From Cryobacterium sp. Y82 (GTDB taxonomy: Bacteria > Actinomycetota > Actinomycetes > Actinomycetales > Microbacteriaceae), in contig NZ_PJJJ01000030.1 of NCBI RefSeq assembly GCF_002929495.1, positions 1 through 64,000 of the forward strand: 64,000 nucleotides of DNA. Reading direction: 5' to 3'. The position numbers and the translations under genes were made by a program. Shown piece by piece: positions 1 through 8,606 of this stretch; within the stretch, counting starts at the first letter, position 1; each line of letters starts with the position of its first letter. Under the pieces are notes generated by a model. That model had not been told where the DNA came from and made no database searches. It worked only from the letters and a program-made list of their open reading frames with translations.

Positions 1-913
1 CGGAGTCGAGCTGGTCGAGCACCCGCCGCGCATGCCGCAGGGAAATGTCCCCGGCCCGCAGCGCATCGAGGGTCTGCGGGCGGGACTCGACCAACACCCG
101 GCTCTCCTGCAGGAGACCTGACGCGGTGCCGGCCGGGATGCGCAGCGCACACGCCATCTCCGCGACCAAGCCCCGCTGAGCCGCGAAAGTCGCGTCCCAA
201 TCGTGCTCGCGACCGGGCCCAGCCTGCGGCCGGCCGGTTTCGGCGGTGTTGGTGGTGTGATCCCACGCCTCAGTAAGAACCTCAGCTTTGCTTGCCTGTG
301 CCCAGGCAATGACCCTCTCGAGATAAAGCACCCGGTTGACGAACTGCGCCTGTCGGTGCTGGAACGGGTTCGCGTCAGTGAGCACGTCAAGCGCGGCTGA
401 GTCAGCGGCAGCCGAGTCGAACGGGACAGGACCGAACGGATCGGCGGCGCACGGATCGGCGGCGCACGGATCGGCGGCGCACGGATCGGCGGAGGACGGA
501 TCGGCGGAGGACAGGTCGGCGACACACGGGTCGGCGTGGTGCTGGAGAGCGTTGTACTCGGCGAAGATAAACTCCTCGCGGAGGTTCTCGTCGAACAGGT
601 GCTCGGGCGGGACGGCGGCGAACACTTCGGCGAGATCGAGGTCGGCCGGAATGGTCGGACCGTCGGCGAGCTGCACGTCCTGCCGAAACTTCACCGCAAG
701 TGAAGCGGCGGCGGCCTGTGCCGCCGCTTCGGCTTCGGCTTCGTCTTCGGCCTGCCAATCGGACAGGCACTGCAGCCGGAACGCGTCGAAGAATGCGCGG
801 TCTTCAGCCGAAAACGACCACTTGACGAACTCCCCCTCACAAACGTCGTCGAAGTAGGAATCGAAGTCGGAATCGACAAAGCCCGGTTGGGGGGTGTCGC
901 CGCTCTGGCTCAT
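1..913 (-). CDS. DUF222 / 13E12-family HNH-nuclease-type protein, 3' end outside window
   Basis: An open frame reads leftward from an ATG whose first base is 913 to the window edge, giving about 304 codons without a stop. The N-terminal 100 residues are acidic and Ala-rich. Residues about 125-160 are a run of Ala-Asp-Pro pentapeptides. From about residue 185 the sequence (VLYLERVIAWAQASKAEV, then AAQRGLVAEMACALRIP and SLRHARRVLDQLD) is typical of the DUF222 domain, which in actinobacteria usually precedes an HNH endonuclease motif. That C-terminal HNH part would lie beyond base 1 and is not seen. These proteins are multicopy and poorly characterised. The family call rests on motif memory; the frame itself is certain. 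Confidence 0.8.
   Translation of the reverse strand, partial: MSQSGDTPQPGFVDSDFDSYFDDVCEGEFVKWSFSAEDRAFFDAFRLQCLSDWQAEDEAEAEAAAQAAAASLAVKFRQDVQLADGPTIPADLDLAEVFAAVPPEHLFDENLREEFIFAEYNALQHHADPCVADLSSADPSSADPCAADPCAADPCAADPFGPVPFDSAAADSAALDVLTDANPFQHRQAQFVNRVLYLERVIAWAQASKAEVLTEAWDHTTNTAETGRPQAGPGREHDWDATFAAQRGLVAEMACALRIPAGTASGLLQESRVLVESRPQTLDALRAGDISLRHARRVLDQLDS
436..536. repeat. 15-bp in-frame tandem repeat in the DUF222 gene
   Basis: The unit ACGGATCGGCGGCGC is repeated head to tail: three identical copies at 436-480, two ACGGATCGGCGGAGG copies at 481-510, then diverged copies at 511-525 and 526-536. On the minus strand it encodes ADPCA/ADPSS pentapeptides. The period is a multiple of three, so copy-number change keeps the frame. 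It probably forms a flexible linker before the DUF222 domain. Confidence 0.9.
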
Positions 914-1104
914 GCTTTGATTCTACCAAAACTATGGCTTGAAGTCGAGGAATTCTCAGTAACTTTTGGATTTCTGTACGAAATTACATTCGGGCCATTT
1001 TTCGTGTTTCGAGACCGGTTCGCGTTGGAGAAGGTGATCAACGCGCAGAATTCGACGCCAGTGCCGGTCTGTCTGGAGCAGACCCCCTACCGCGAATTGG
1101 GCAG

Positions 1105-1941
1105 CTACCCGCGACCGACCCAGCGGTCCATTGACCGGTAGACACCGAAAACGCGACCGGCCACGGCGTCCCAGGCCGCCAACGGCAGCACCCCGCGCAG
1201 CACCTTCGACAGGTTCACCGTCCACGGCAACAGCAGTTGCGGCTTGCCAGCGAGCATCGCCCGCCAGACCCGGTCAACCACGTATTCCGGCGTCATCAAC
1301 GGGGTGAGCAGCGGCCCGCGGGCCCCCGTGAACATTCCGGTGTCGATGTAGCTCGGACACACCGTTGTCACCTTGACATGGCCGTGTCCCTGCTGCACCA
1401 GTTCCAGCCGCAGCGAATCGCTCCAGCCGATCATGGCCGCTTTCGAGGCGGCATAGACGCTCATACGCGGGGTACTGAGGGTGCCGGCGGCCGACGCGAT
1501 GTTCACGATGCGTGACTCGCGGTATCCGCTCGCAATCATCGCCGGCAAAAACTCGCGGGTGATGTACATCGGGGCAAGCGCATTGACCTGCATGGTCGGG
1601 CGGGTGTCGGCGCCGTTGTCGTGTTCCCAGAAATACTTGCCACGCACGATTCCGGCGTTGTTGATGACCACGTCGGGGTCGCCGATCTCGGTGCGCACCC
1701 GCTGCGCGGTCTGCGCGATGGCGCCGAGGTCGGCGATATTGACGACGTAGGGGACGACCTGCGTGCGTCCGTAGGAACGTTCAGACAGGATGGCGGCGGC
1801 CTGGGCGAGCGCGGCACCGTCGCGGTCCCACATAATGACCGTTTTCGCCCCCTCAGCGACGCAGCGTTCGGCATACAGGCGGCCCATTCCCATGGCGGCT
1901 CCGGTAATCAGCACGCGGGCTCCGGCGACGGTTCGACTCAT
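1105..1941 (-). CDS. SDR family NAD(P)-dependent oxidoreductase
   Basis: A 278-residue classical short-chain dehydrogenase. The cofactor motif GAAMGMG lies near residues 14-20, NNAG near 93, a serine in the IVNIASAAG strand near 150 and the catalytic YAASK near 163. The C-terminal 60 residues are long and hydrophobic (LLLPWTVNLSKVLRGVLP), as in membrane-associated retinol/steroid-dehydrogenase-like SDRs. The substrate is not predictable. It is divergent from the antiporter gene at 2015, with about 70 bp between them. No clear Shine-Dalgarno sequence precedes the ATG at 1941. Confidence 0.85.
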   Translation of the reverse strand: MSRTVAGARVLITGAAMGMGRLYAERCVAEGAKTVIMWDRDGAALAQAAAILSERSYGRTQVVPYVVNIADLGAIAQTAQRVRTEIGDPDVVINNAGIVRGKYFWEHDNGADTRPTMQVNALAPMYITREFLPAMIASGYRESRIVNIASAAGTLSTPRMSVYAASKAAMIGWSDSLRLELVQQGHGHVKVTTVCPSYIDTGMFTGARGPLLTPLMTPEYVVDRVWRAMLAGKPQLLLPWTVNLSKVLRGVLPLAAWDAVAGRVFGVYRSMDRWVGRG

Positions 1942-2014
1942 ACCCCCATCATGCCGCCTGCGCGCTCTATTGCGGGACTACGCTCGGGCCAGCGGCAGAA
2001 TCGGGGAGGTGCGT

Positions 2015-3157
2015 ATGGACTTTCAGACCCTCGCGATCATCTCCGTGATCGCACTGCTCGGGCCGCTGCTTGCGACACCGCGCCGGTGGAACATTCCCGT
2101 CGTGATCGGTCAGCTCGGTGCTGGTGTGATCGTCGGCCGCACCGGTTTCAATCTCATCGACGCCACCAACCCCACGCTGACCCTTTTAGCGGATGTCGGG
2201 TTCGCGTTGATCATGTTCGTGGCTGGCACGCACGTGCCCGTTCGTTCCGGCGCGATTCGTGCGGCGCTGTCGGCCGGCCTGGTGCGCGCAATTCTGGTGA
2301 CGCTCACCGCGATCGCCCTCGGCGTGGCTATCGCAATGATCTTCGGCACAAATCATGCGCTCCTATATATAGTCTTGCTCGCCTCCTCGTCGGCCGCGCT
2401 CGTTCTGCCCCTCATCCATTCGCTGGGGCTGCGCGGCCGATCGATGCTCGAGCTCACGGCGCAGGTCGCGATCGCCGATATCGCCGCGATCGTGGCGCTG
2501 CCGCTGGCCATTGACCCGCCAAATGCCGGCCGTGCCGCCCTCGGCGCTGCCTTGGTGGCACTGCTGGCCGTGGCGCTCTACGTCGTGCTGGCTTGGTTGG
2601 AACGTAACGGCTCGCGCCTGCGGCTGCACAAGCTGTCGGAGAACCGCAAGTTCGCGCTCGAGCTGCGCATCCAGCTGGCCATTCTGTTCGCACTCTCCGC
2701 GGTCGCCGTATTCAGCCATGTCTCGGTCATGTTGGCCGGATTTGCGCTCGGCCTCGCCGTCGCGGCAGTCGGCGAACCGCGCCGCCTCGCCCGGCAGCTC
2801 TTCGCCCTCGCCGACGGATTCTTCGGCCCCCTCTTCTTCGTCTGGTTGGGCACCTCCCTCGCCCTGGGTGACCTTGTCGACCAGCCGCGGATGATCGCGC
2901 TCGGACTCGTGCTCGGCGTCGCTACCCTGCTCACCCACGCGACCACGCGCGTGCTGGGCCTCCCGCTGTCGTTTGGAATACTCTCGGCCGCCCAGCTCGG
3001 CATTCCGATCGCGGCCGCCACGATCGGCACCCAGCTGCGCGTGCTCGCCCCCGGGGAGGCTGCGGCCCTGCTGCTCGGAGCGCTCGTGACCATCGCGGTG
3101 ACCGCGGTGGCGAGCGGATGGGCCAAGCCGCGCGCGGCATCCGCTACGCCGGCCTGA
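2015..3157 (+). CDS. CPA2-type cation:proton antiporter
   Basis: A 380-residue polytopic membrane protein with about 11-12 hydrophobic segments. The N-terminus (MDFQTLAIISVIALLGPLLA) and the motif VVIGQLGAGVIVGRTG are typical of the Na+/H+ exchanger domain of the KefB/CPA2 group. No C-terminal TrkA-N domain follows. The ATG at 2015 is preferred over longer in-frame starts because GGGGAGG at 2003-2009 sits five bases before it and the hydrophobic part starts there. The role is probably pH or K+/Na+ homeostasis at the membrane; the exchanged ion cannot be told from sequence. Confidence 0.85.
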   Translation: MDFQTLAIISVIALLGPLLATPRRWNIPVVIGQLGAGVIVGRTGFNLIDATNPTLTLLADVGFALIMFVAGTHVPVRSGAIRAALSAGLVRAILVTLTAIALGVAIAMIFGTNHALLYIVLLASSSAALVLPLIHSLGLRGRSMLELTAQVAIADIAAIVALPLAIDPPNAGRAALGAALVALLAVALYVVLAWLERNGSRLRLHKLSENRKFALELRIQLAILFALSAVAVFSHVSVMLAGFALGLAVAAVGEPRRLARQLFALADGFFGPLFFVWLGTSLALGDLVDQPRMIALGLVLGVATLLTHATTRVLGLPLSFGILSAAQLGIPIAAATIGTQLRVLAPGEAAALLLGALVTIAVTAVASGWAKPRAASATPA

Positions 3158-3176
3158 TCTGACGGTCTACGGCTGG

Positions 3177-3209
3177 CGAAGCACGAAGCACGAAGCACGA
3201 AGCACGAAG
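3177..3209. repeat. Heptamer tandem repeat
   Basis: The unit CGAAGCA is repeated 4.7 times head to tail in the gap just after the antiporter stop. The period of seven is not a multiple of three, and the repeat lies outside any convincing gene. It could be replication slippage in decaying DNA. Confidence 0.85.
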
Positions 3210-3890
3210 CTAGGCTCCTGCGGCGCGACCCGCCCGCACGAACGTCGGCAGGGGCGCATCTGCTGCGGCGCGGACATAGGTGACCAGCACCCTGTCGCTG
3301 GCGACCTTCGACCGGGCGGGAAGTATCGGAGTCTCCGGTCGTGTAAACATGTTGATTTCCACGCGCACGACCGGGGCAACGCTCGGGCGGGCAACGCCGC
3401 GCAAACCCTGGCTCTCGCCGCCGGAGCCTATGTCTACAAAGGTTGACCCAACTCGAGTGAAGCCGTTCAAGGACGTGACACCCGGCAGCAGCTCAATGCG
3501 CGCCATCGCGCCATCCGCAGACTGCCCCCACGCAAGCCTGCGAATTCAGGTCAGTCTCATCTCGATTCCTTGATAGTCGGTAATAATACTGTCCTTCTTT
3601 GTTCCGAAGAAAAGGCCGAGATGGTTTCCCCTCTGGGGTGTGCCCGCCGGTGAGTTAGCCAACTTCGCGTAGCGGAGAATATTGTGCGAGTCAAAGCCAC
3701 CCCCGCCACCGTTGTCCGCGCTAATGGTTTCCCATACTTCAGCGTTTGCCTGGCCATCCAGTCCACTTACCGGATCCGACTCATACGCGACGATGCTCAC
3801 GTTATCGGAAATATCAAAACTTCCGATCGGCGATCGAGACTCTAGAGTGACCCCACCGTCTCGTATCCCATGGGTTACAGGGCATGGAGG
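3210..3890 (-). pseudogene. Possible gene remnant, open but for one internal stop
   Basis: Downstream of the methyltransferase stop (3891-3893) the same minus-strand frame stays open to 3549, is broken by a TGA at 3546-3548, and then runs open to a TAG at 3210. The upper part reads like real protein (GSFDISDNVSIVAYESDPVS, AEVWETISADNGG, LGLFFGTKKDSIITDYQ). The lower part, from an ATG at 3506, is more doubtful. The only plausible start in the upper part is GTG at 3800, without a Shine-Dalgarno sequence. I do not recognise the family. It may be a small hypothetical gene pair or one gene broken by a nonsense mutation. Base composition is lower in GC than its neighbours. Confidence 0.3.
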
Positions 3891-4691
3891 TTACGTGGGG
3901 ACCACGCGGTAGATCAGTTCGCCGTGGAGGACGGAGATCCAGCCGTCTTTGCTCGCGGCCCACTCTTTCCACGCGTCGCTGATCTCCTGGAGATCCTCTG
4001 ATGTTGCTAGTCTCGATTCGATGAGTTGCCCTGCAATCGCCGAGTTGAGGATGCGGTCGGCCCACATGCCTCCCCACCAGGCTCGCTCTGCGGGAGTGGA
4101 GTAGCACCAGGTGCTCGAGGTAGCGGTGACTTCCTCGAGCCCAGCGGCGTGAGCCCACGAAAGTAAGCGGCGTCCAGCGTCTGGCTCACCACCGTTTGCT
4201 CGCGCAGCAGCGCGATACAGCTCAAGCCACCTATCGAGAGCCGGGATCTGCGGCCACCAGCAGAAGCCGGCGTAATCGCTGTCGCGCACCGCCACGATGC
4301 CGCCAGGCTTGGTCACCCGCGCCATCTCGCGCAATGCTTGCACGGGGTCGGCGACGTGCTGCAGCACTTGATGCGCGTGGGCTACGTCGAAGGTGGCGTC
4401 GTCGAACTCTAGAGCGTGGATGTCCGCAGGCGAAAAATCGATATTGGTCACGCCTCGCTCGTTCGCTGTTGCCCGGGTCAGATCGAGCGCGGCGGTGTCG
4501 ATCTCGGTGGCGGTGATGCGCGCGACCAGGCCGGCGAGATCGGCCGTGATCGTTCCGGCGCCGGCGCCGATGTCCAGCAGATGGTCCGTGGGCTTCAGCA
4601 GCGGGAGCAGGTAAGCGGCGGAGTTCTCTGCCGTGCGAGAACGGTGCGATCGGAGAACGGAACCATGGTAACCGTGCGTGTAGATCGTCAT
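3891..4691 (-). CDS. Class I SAM-dependent methyltransferase
   Basis: A 266-residue methyltransferase. Motif I LLDIGAGAGTITADL lies near residues 38-52, an acidic ribose-binding residue in ITATEID follows, and DIHALEFDDATFDVAHAHQVLQ is in the Methyltransf_11 style. The start is the ATG at 4691 (MTIYTHGYHG), because GAAGGAGC precedes it at the right distance; the frame extends further upstream without support. It is divergent from the XRE regulator at 4817 across 125 bp, so the regulator may control it. The substrate is unknown; UbiE/arsenite-type small-molecule methyltransferases share this form. Confidence 0.85.
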   Translation of the reverse strand: MTIYTHGYHGSVLRSHRSRTAENSAAYLLPLLKPTDHLLDIGAGAGTITADLAGLVARITATEIDTAALDLTRATANERGVTNIDFSPADIHALEFDDATFDVAHAHQVLQHVADPVQALREMARVTKPGGIVAVRDSDYAGFCWWPQIPALDRWLELYRAAARANGGEPDAGRRLLSWAHAAGLEEVTATSSTWCYSTPAERAWWGGMWADRILNSAIAGQLIESRLATSEDLQEISDAWKEWAASKDGWISVLHGELIYRVVPT

Positions 4692-4816
4692 GGAAGCTCC
4701 TTCAATTCGTATGGGTCTCAGCAGACTCAGTTTGGCGAGCCAGCCGGGGAGAGAGAAGGCCGTAATCTTCCTAGGAGCGCCGCACCCTTGTTGGCGGATG
4801 CAGAGGAGACCGACTG

Positions 4817-5590
4817 ATGCCCAATGAGCTTGGTGAATTCCTTCGGGCACGGCGAAGCGACGCAGAACTGGAACCTCTGACGAACGCCGGTGCGAACCGC
4901 CGCCGGGTAGCTGGATTGCGCCGCGAAGAAGTGGCGGCCGCGTCGGGCATCAGCGTCGACTATTACACGCGCCTTGAGCAAGGACGAGAAACACATCCCA
5001 GCGACCCGGTGCTAGATGCGCTCGCCCGCGCGCTCCAGCTAAACGTCGATGCCAGCGAGCATCTCTACCGTCTCCGCGCGGCTACCTCGTCGCCCCGGAG
5101 TGCGCGCGGAGATGAGCTCGCACTCGGCCAACGCATGGCGGCTCTGGTCGAGGCCGTCCGGCCGAACCCCGCCTACGCACTCGACCGGCTGAGCAACATG
5201 GTCGCGGCGAATCCTGAGGGCCTGGCGCTCTACGACGGATTTGCCGATCTCCCGTCCGGGGAGCGAAATACGTGTCGTTACCTCATGACTGAAGATCGGG
5301 CGCGCGAGATCTTCGTCGAGTGGGAGGAAGTTGCGCGCGGAGCCGTCGCCCACCTTCGCGCGGCCAACGCCGACAACCTTCACGACACCGAGTTGAAGGC
5401 GCTTGTCGCTGAGCTGCGCGAGCAGAGCCCCCTATTCGGGGAGTGGTGGGACGAGCACATCGTCGAGCGCCGACGAGCCTCGCTCAAGCACCTACGCACC
5501 CAAGACGGCGAGACCATTGCGCGCCGCTACGAAGTACTGCGCCTCCCCGACGAAGGGATACGCGTAACCATTTGGCTTCCAGAAACCTGA
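4817..5590 (+). CDS. XRE-family regulator with MmyB-like ligand-binding domain
   Basis: A 257-residue protein. Residues about 5-75 form a Cro/C1 helix-turn-helix (RRRVAGLRREEVAAASGIS, YYTRLEQGR). The remainder matches the MmyB-like domain (VEAVRPNPAYALDRLSNMVAANP, FVEWEEVARGAVAHLRAA, SPLFGEWWDEH), which is known in actinobacteria to bind fatty-acid-like ligands. AGGAGA lies just before the ATG. Regulators of this type are usually divergent from the gene they control, here the methyltransferase at 4691. Confidence 0.9.
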   Translation: MPNELGEFLRARRSDAELEPLTNAGANRRRVAGLRREEVAAASGISVDYYTRLEQGRETHPSDPVLDALARALQLNVDASEHLYRLRAATSSPRSARGDELALGQRMAALVEAVRPNPAYALDRLSNMVAANPEGLALYDGFADLPSGERNTCRYLMTEDRAREIFVEWEEVARGAVAHLRAANADNLHDTELKALVAELREQSPLFGEWWDEHIVERRRASLKHLRTQDGETIARRYEVLRLPDEGIRVTIWLPET

Positions 5591-5658
5591 CGGGGTCGGA
5601 AAACCTCTGAGCCCCTGTCGCGCCACAGGCAACCGCTTTGATCCCCAACCGGGATGCC

Positions 5659-6060
5659 TCAGAGGAACATCAGCACGATACCGGCGATACCGGCGAGAAC
5701 ACCAATGCCGAGCAGCACCAGGCCGATCAGACGCAGGCCCTTGCCGTCGAGGTCGGGGTCGTGCGTGCGGCACTTTTCGGGCCGGCGATTGCGAAACCAG
5801 ACGCGCACGTCATCGCCCTCTACCAGATTCTGCGTCTCGTGGGTGTCGGCTGGGCACTCGTGCACATCGCCGTCGTTATCAAACCAGCGGATGACCGTGG
5901 CAGGCCCCGACGCGGCGATTACGGCGGTCGTGCGAGTCCAGCGGCCACTAATGCCGCGTACGGACAGTCCGATGATATACAGGACCGCTCCGATGATGAG
6001 GCCGACGAGTGTGAGAATCTCGCTAATGATGCCGGCGAAGTCGAGCGCGTGCACTGCCAC
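5659..6060 (-). CDS. DUF3592-like two-helix membrane protein
   Basis: A 133-residue protein with a hydrophobic helix at about 9-33 (IISEILTLVGLIIGAVLYII) and another at about 110-132 (LIGLVLLGIGVLAGIAGIVL). They flank an extracytoplasmic or cytosolic beta-rich segment (TRTTAVIAASGPATVIRWF, GDDVRVWFRNRRP), as in DUF3592 proteins. The start is GTG at 6060. It is convergent with the XRE gene. Function unknown. Confidence 0.65.
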   Translation of the reverse strand: MAVHALDFAGIISEILTLVGLIIGAVLYIIGLSVRGISGRWTRTTAVIAASGPATVIRWFDNDGDVHECPADTHETQNLVEGDDVRVWFRNRRPEKCRTHDPDLDGKGLRLIGLVLLGIGVLAGIAGIVLMFL

Positions 6061-6142
6061 CGCCGTCCGTTTTCTGTCGTCTGCTCGCGGCGCATACCCC
6101 GATGGCTAAAGCGTATCGTTTAGCTCCGCACCGACGGGCCTC

Positions 6143-6154
6143 TAGGCTCAAACC
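6143..6154 (+). promoter_or_regulatory. -10 element TAGGCT directly before an ATG (leaderless arrangement)
   Basis: TAGGCT at 6143-6148 is followed by exactly six bases and then the ATG of the LLM remnant. Initiation about seven bases after a TAnnnT -10 box would give an mRNA starting at the AUG. The same geometry recurs in this window before the genes at 14165, 22291, 43629, 46049 and 56162. Confidence 0.5.
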
Positions 6155-6292
6155 ATGCGATTTGTACTCTTTGTACCTCAGGGCTGGCGACACGATCTGG
6201 TCGGAATCGAACCGGCTCTGCAGTGGGCAACGATGAGTGGTTTGGCCGCTCACGCTGATGCCGGTGCGTGGGAATCGATCTGGGTCTCATAA
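6155..6292 (+). pseudogene. N-terminal remnant of an F420-dependent LLM-class oxidoreductase
   Basis: A 45-codon frame begins MRFVLFVPQGWRHDLVGIEP and ends ADAGAWESIWVS followed by TAA. This matches the first strand, helix and second strand of actinobacterial LLM (luciferase-like, F420-dependent) oxidoreductases, which normally continue from WESIWV with YDHFHT and about 240-300 more residues. Here the similarity stops exactly at that point, and no continuation is visible in any frame before 6466. The promoter-like TAGGCT is intact. It is most likely a deletion remnant. Family assignment is from motif memory. Confidence 0.75.
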
Positions 6293-6465
6293 GGAATTTG
6301 TAATGCCGTAAGCGGTTGCATGACGCTGCTGAAATAGGGCACGTCAGCGGGTCGTCACAAGTTGGGCGCGACGGTGACCGTCAGAGTGTTCATTTCGGTA
6401 CCGCTTCTCGCCGCAAAAAATAGGCTTGGGGCAGCCGCCTGTCAAGGTCTGACACACTGGGGTCA

Positions 6466-7356
6466 ATGATGCTCGACAACGAGGTACCGGCGTGGTGGCG
6501 CGGCCTGGGCCTGCCCGGACTGGTCGACCTACACACCCATTTTCTCCCAGAGCGGATGCTGCGGCGCGTCTGGGCCCACTTCGACGAGATCGAACCGCTG
6601 ATCGGTCAGGAGTGGCCGATCCAGTACCGCGACGACCAGGAGTCCCGGCTGGCGACGATTCGCCGGCTGGGTGTGCGCCGTTTTACCGCGCTGTCCTATG
6701 CGCATCGCCCGGGCATGGCGGCTTCCCTGACCGATTTCTCGCTCGATCTGGCCGCTGAACACGCCGATTGCGTGCCAAGTGCCACGTTTTACCCGGAGGA
6801 AGGCGTGCTCGGGCAGGTGCAGTCCGCCCTCGATCGCGGCGCTCGGGTGTTCAAGATCCATGCGCAGATCGGCGCCTTCGACCTGCGGGAACCGGTGCTC
6901 GACCCAGTCTGGGGGTTGCTCGCAGACGCCGGGATTCCGGTCGTGATCCATGTCGGCAGCGGGCCGGTATCGCGGCCGGGTATCACCGGGCCGGACAAGC
7001 TTGCGGGGGTATTGGCGCGGCATCCGCTGTTGACGGCCGTCGTCGCCCATCTCGGCGCCCCGGAATACGGCGAGTTCCTCGATCTCGCCGAGCGCTATCC
7101 GTGGGTGCACCTCGACACCACCATGGCCTTCACCGATTTCTTCGAGCAACTCGCGCCGTTCGACCCCACGCTGCTGCCACGGCTGGCCGATCTGCCCGAC
7201 CGGGTAGTGCTGGGCAGCGACTTTCCCAATATCCCGTACCCGTACGCGCACCAGCTGGAGTCGCTCGAACGCCTGCGCGACCGAGAGCCGCGCCTCGATG
7301 ACGACTGGCTGCGCGCCGTCTGCTGGTACAACGGTCTGCGGTTGATCGGCGAATAA
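6466..7356 (+). CDS. Amidohydrolase family protein (Amidohydro_2, ACMSD-like fold)
   Basis: A 296-residue metal-dependent TIM-barrel hydrolase or decarboxylase. The HxH metal motif is in LVDLHTHFLPERM near residues 20-32. A lysine is in VFKIHAQIGAF near 122, histidines in VVIHVGSG and VVAHLGAPEY, and the terminal aspartate in VLGSDFPNIPY near 255. The full set of ligands is present, so the enzyme is probably active, acting on a small carboxylated or ring substrate. The start is the ATG at 6466, with an alternative ATG three bases downstream. It follows the LLM remnant, which may once have belonged to the same unit. Confidence 0.85.
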   Translation: MMLDNEVPAWWRGLGLPGLVDLHTHFLPERMLRRVWAHFDEIEPLIGQEWPIQYRDDQESRLATIRRLGVRRFTALSYAHRPGMAASLTDFSLDLAAEHADCVPSATFYPEEGVLGQVQSALDRGARVFKIHAQIGAFDLREPVLDPVWGLLADAGIPVVIHVGSGPVSRPGITGPDKLAGVLARHPLLTAVVAHLGAPEYGEFLDLAERYPWVHLDTTMAFTDFFEQLAPFDPTLLPRLADLPDRVVLGSDFPNIPYPYAHQLESLERLRDREPRLDDDWLRAVCWYNGLRLIGE

Positions 7357-7564
7357 AACGCCGGGCATGTACTTTCGGGTGCTCACCGAGCTCGGACTGG
7401 TGAATTCATTGATCCTCCGGTCAGCTTCCAATAGGCCACCGACCAGATCCACCAGGCCCATTAGGAGAAATATACGGTTTGGTCCAGCTCCTCCTGCCTG
7501 GATGGTGCGCGGAGCGGGCTACCGACTCATCTGAGTTGATCGCCCAGCTGAAAGCATCCCGGCG

Positions 7565-8605
7565 CTAGTCGTCCTTGCTTTCGTTTTCGTTGCCGGAGTC
7601 GCCACTATCGGAGTCGTCCTGGCTGCCGTTGCCCCTGTTCTCGTCGGCGTCGTGGCCCGAATTGGTCCCGTGGCCCGAGCTGCCGCTGTCGTCGACCGTG
7701 TCGTCGACGCCGGGGCCGGAGTTGCTGCCTTCACCTCGTCCGTCGCTGTCATCGGGAGCGTCGGTAACGTCGTCACTGCCATTACCCGATCCGATGCGTC
7801 CGTCGCTATCATCGGGCGCGGCGTCGTGGTTATGGTCCGAAGCAGCTTCGGTGGCTGCCGGCGCCGGCGCTGGTTCCTTTGCCATGTCCACACCGACGCC
7901 GGCGGTCGAGCGAGGGGAAACGGTGACGGCTTCCAGCTTGGTCTGCGCCGCGCGGGCGATGCCGTTTTGAACGGACTTTATAAGATCATCGCTGAGTAAC
8001 GGGCCGGTGTAGGTCACGTCGAGCTCACCAGTGCGGAGGGTGGTGGAGTAGTTGCCGAGCGCGTCCGACAAGATGCCTTCCCTGGCGATGGACTCCTCCA
8101 GTGCAGCAGGGCTGGTCGCCCGAACCGCGAACCGGAGATCGTGTACCAAGACCTCGGCGACGTGGTAATGGTCCACCCCGGCAACCACTGGGTCCTGGAA
8201 GTACGCTCGGTTGACCAGTTCGCCAGCTTCGGCAACGGTACCCCCCATCGGCAGGACGACGATCAGCTCCGGCACGAGGTGCTCAAGCGAGGCGGGGTCG
8301 AGTACGTCGGGAGAGATGTCGGACAGGGTTATCTGGCTTTGATTCGCCGCATCATCGAGCACCGTGCGAAGCGCGGCGAGATCAGCGTCGGGAGTCGAGT
8401 GGATTGCGATCGCCACCCGGCGTCGAACCATCAGCCCGTCGTAGGTCACGGTAGGCCGGTCGTTGCCCGCATCGGTACCCGTCTCAGCATCGCCGATCAG
8501 GCCGGCCGGAACGGGAGCGGTTGTAGGGGGTGACGCCACTGCAGTGCATCCGCTCAGTGCGAACGCGATAAGCACCGCCGTAACAATCTTGGTGAGATTG
8601 TTCAT
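7565..8605 (-). CDS. Lipoprotein with Asp/Ser/Gly-rich C-terminal tail
   Basis: A 346-residue protein. Its N-terminus MNNLTKIVTAVLIAFALSGC carries a lipobox (LSGC), so it is probably anchored to the outer face of the membrane. Residues about 45-235 are a mixed alpha/beta region with no family I recognise. The last 100 residues are low-complexity and very acidic (repeated PDDSDGR, DDSGSSGHG, SGDSGNENES) and could bind metal ions. The ATG lies one base after the multicopper-oxidase stop, so the two genes are surely cotranscribed; an ATG-less extension to 8623 overlapping the oxidase was not chosen. The shared operon suggests a role in copper or oxidase maturation, by inference only. Confidence 0.7.
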   Translation of the reverse strand: MNNLTKIVTAVLIAFALSGCTAVASPPTTAPVPAGLIGDAETGTDAGNDRPTVTYDGLMVRRRVAIAIHSTPDADLAALRTVLDDAANQSQITLSDISPDVLDPASLEHLVPELIVVLPMGGTVAEAGELVNRAYFQDPVVAGVDHYHVAEVLVHDLRFAVRATSPAALEESIAREGILSDALGNYSTTLRTGELDVTYTGPLLSDDLIKSVQNGIARAAQTKLEAVTVSPRSTAGVGVDMAKEPAPAPAATEAASDHNHDAAPDDSDGRIGSGNGSDDVTDAPDDSDGRGEGSNSGPGVDDTVDDSGSSGHGTNSGHDADENRGNGSQDDSDSGDSGNENESKDD

Positions 8606-8606
8606 C

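Noticed and set aside
436..536. CRISPR-like direct repeats
   Set aside because: Units are 15 bases with no unique spacers and lie in frame within a gene.
6023..6253. Minus-strand frame over the LLM remnant
   Set aside because: No start signal, and the plus strand shows a clear family match with a promoter.
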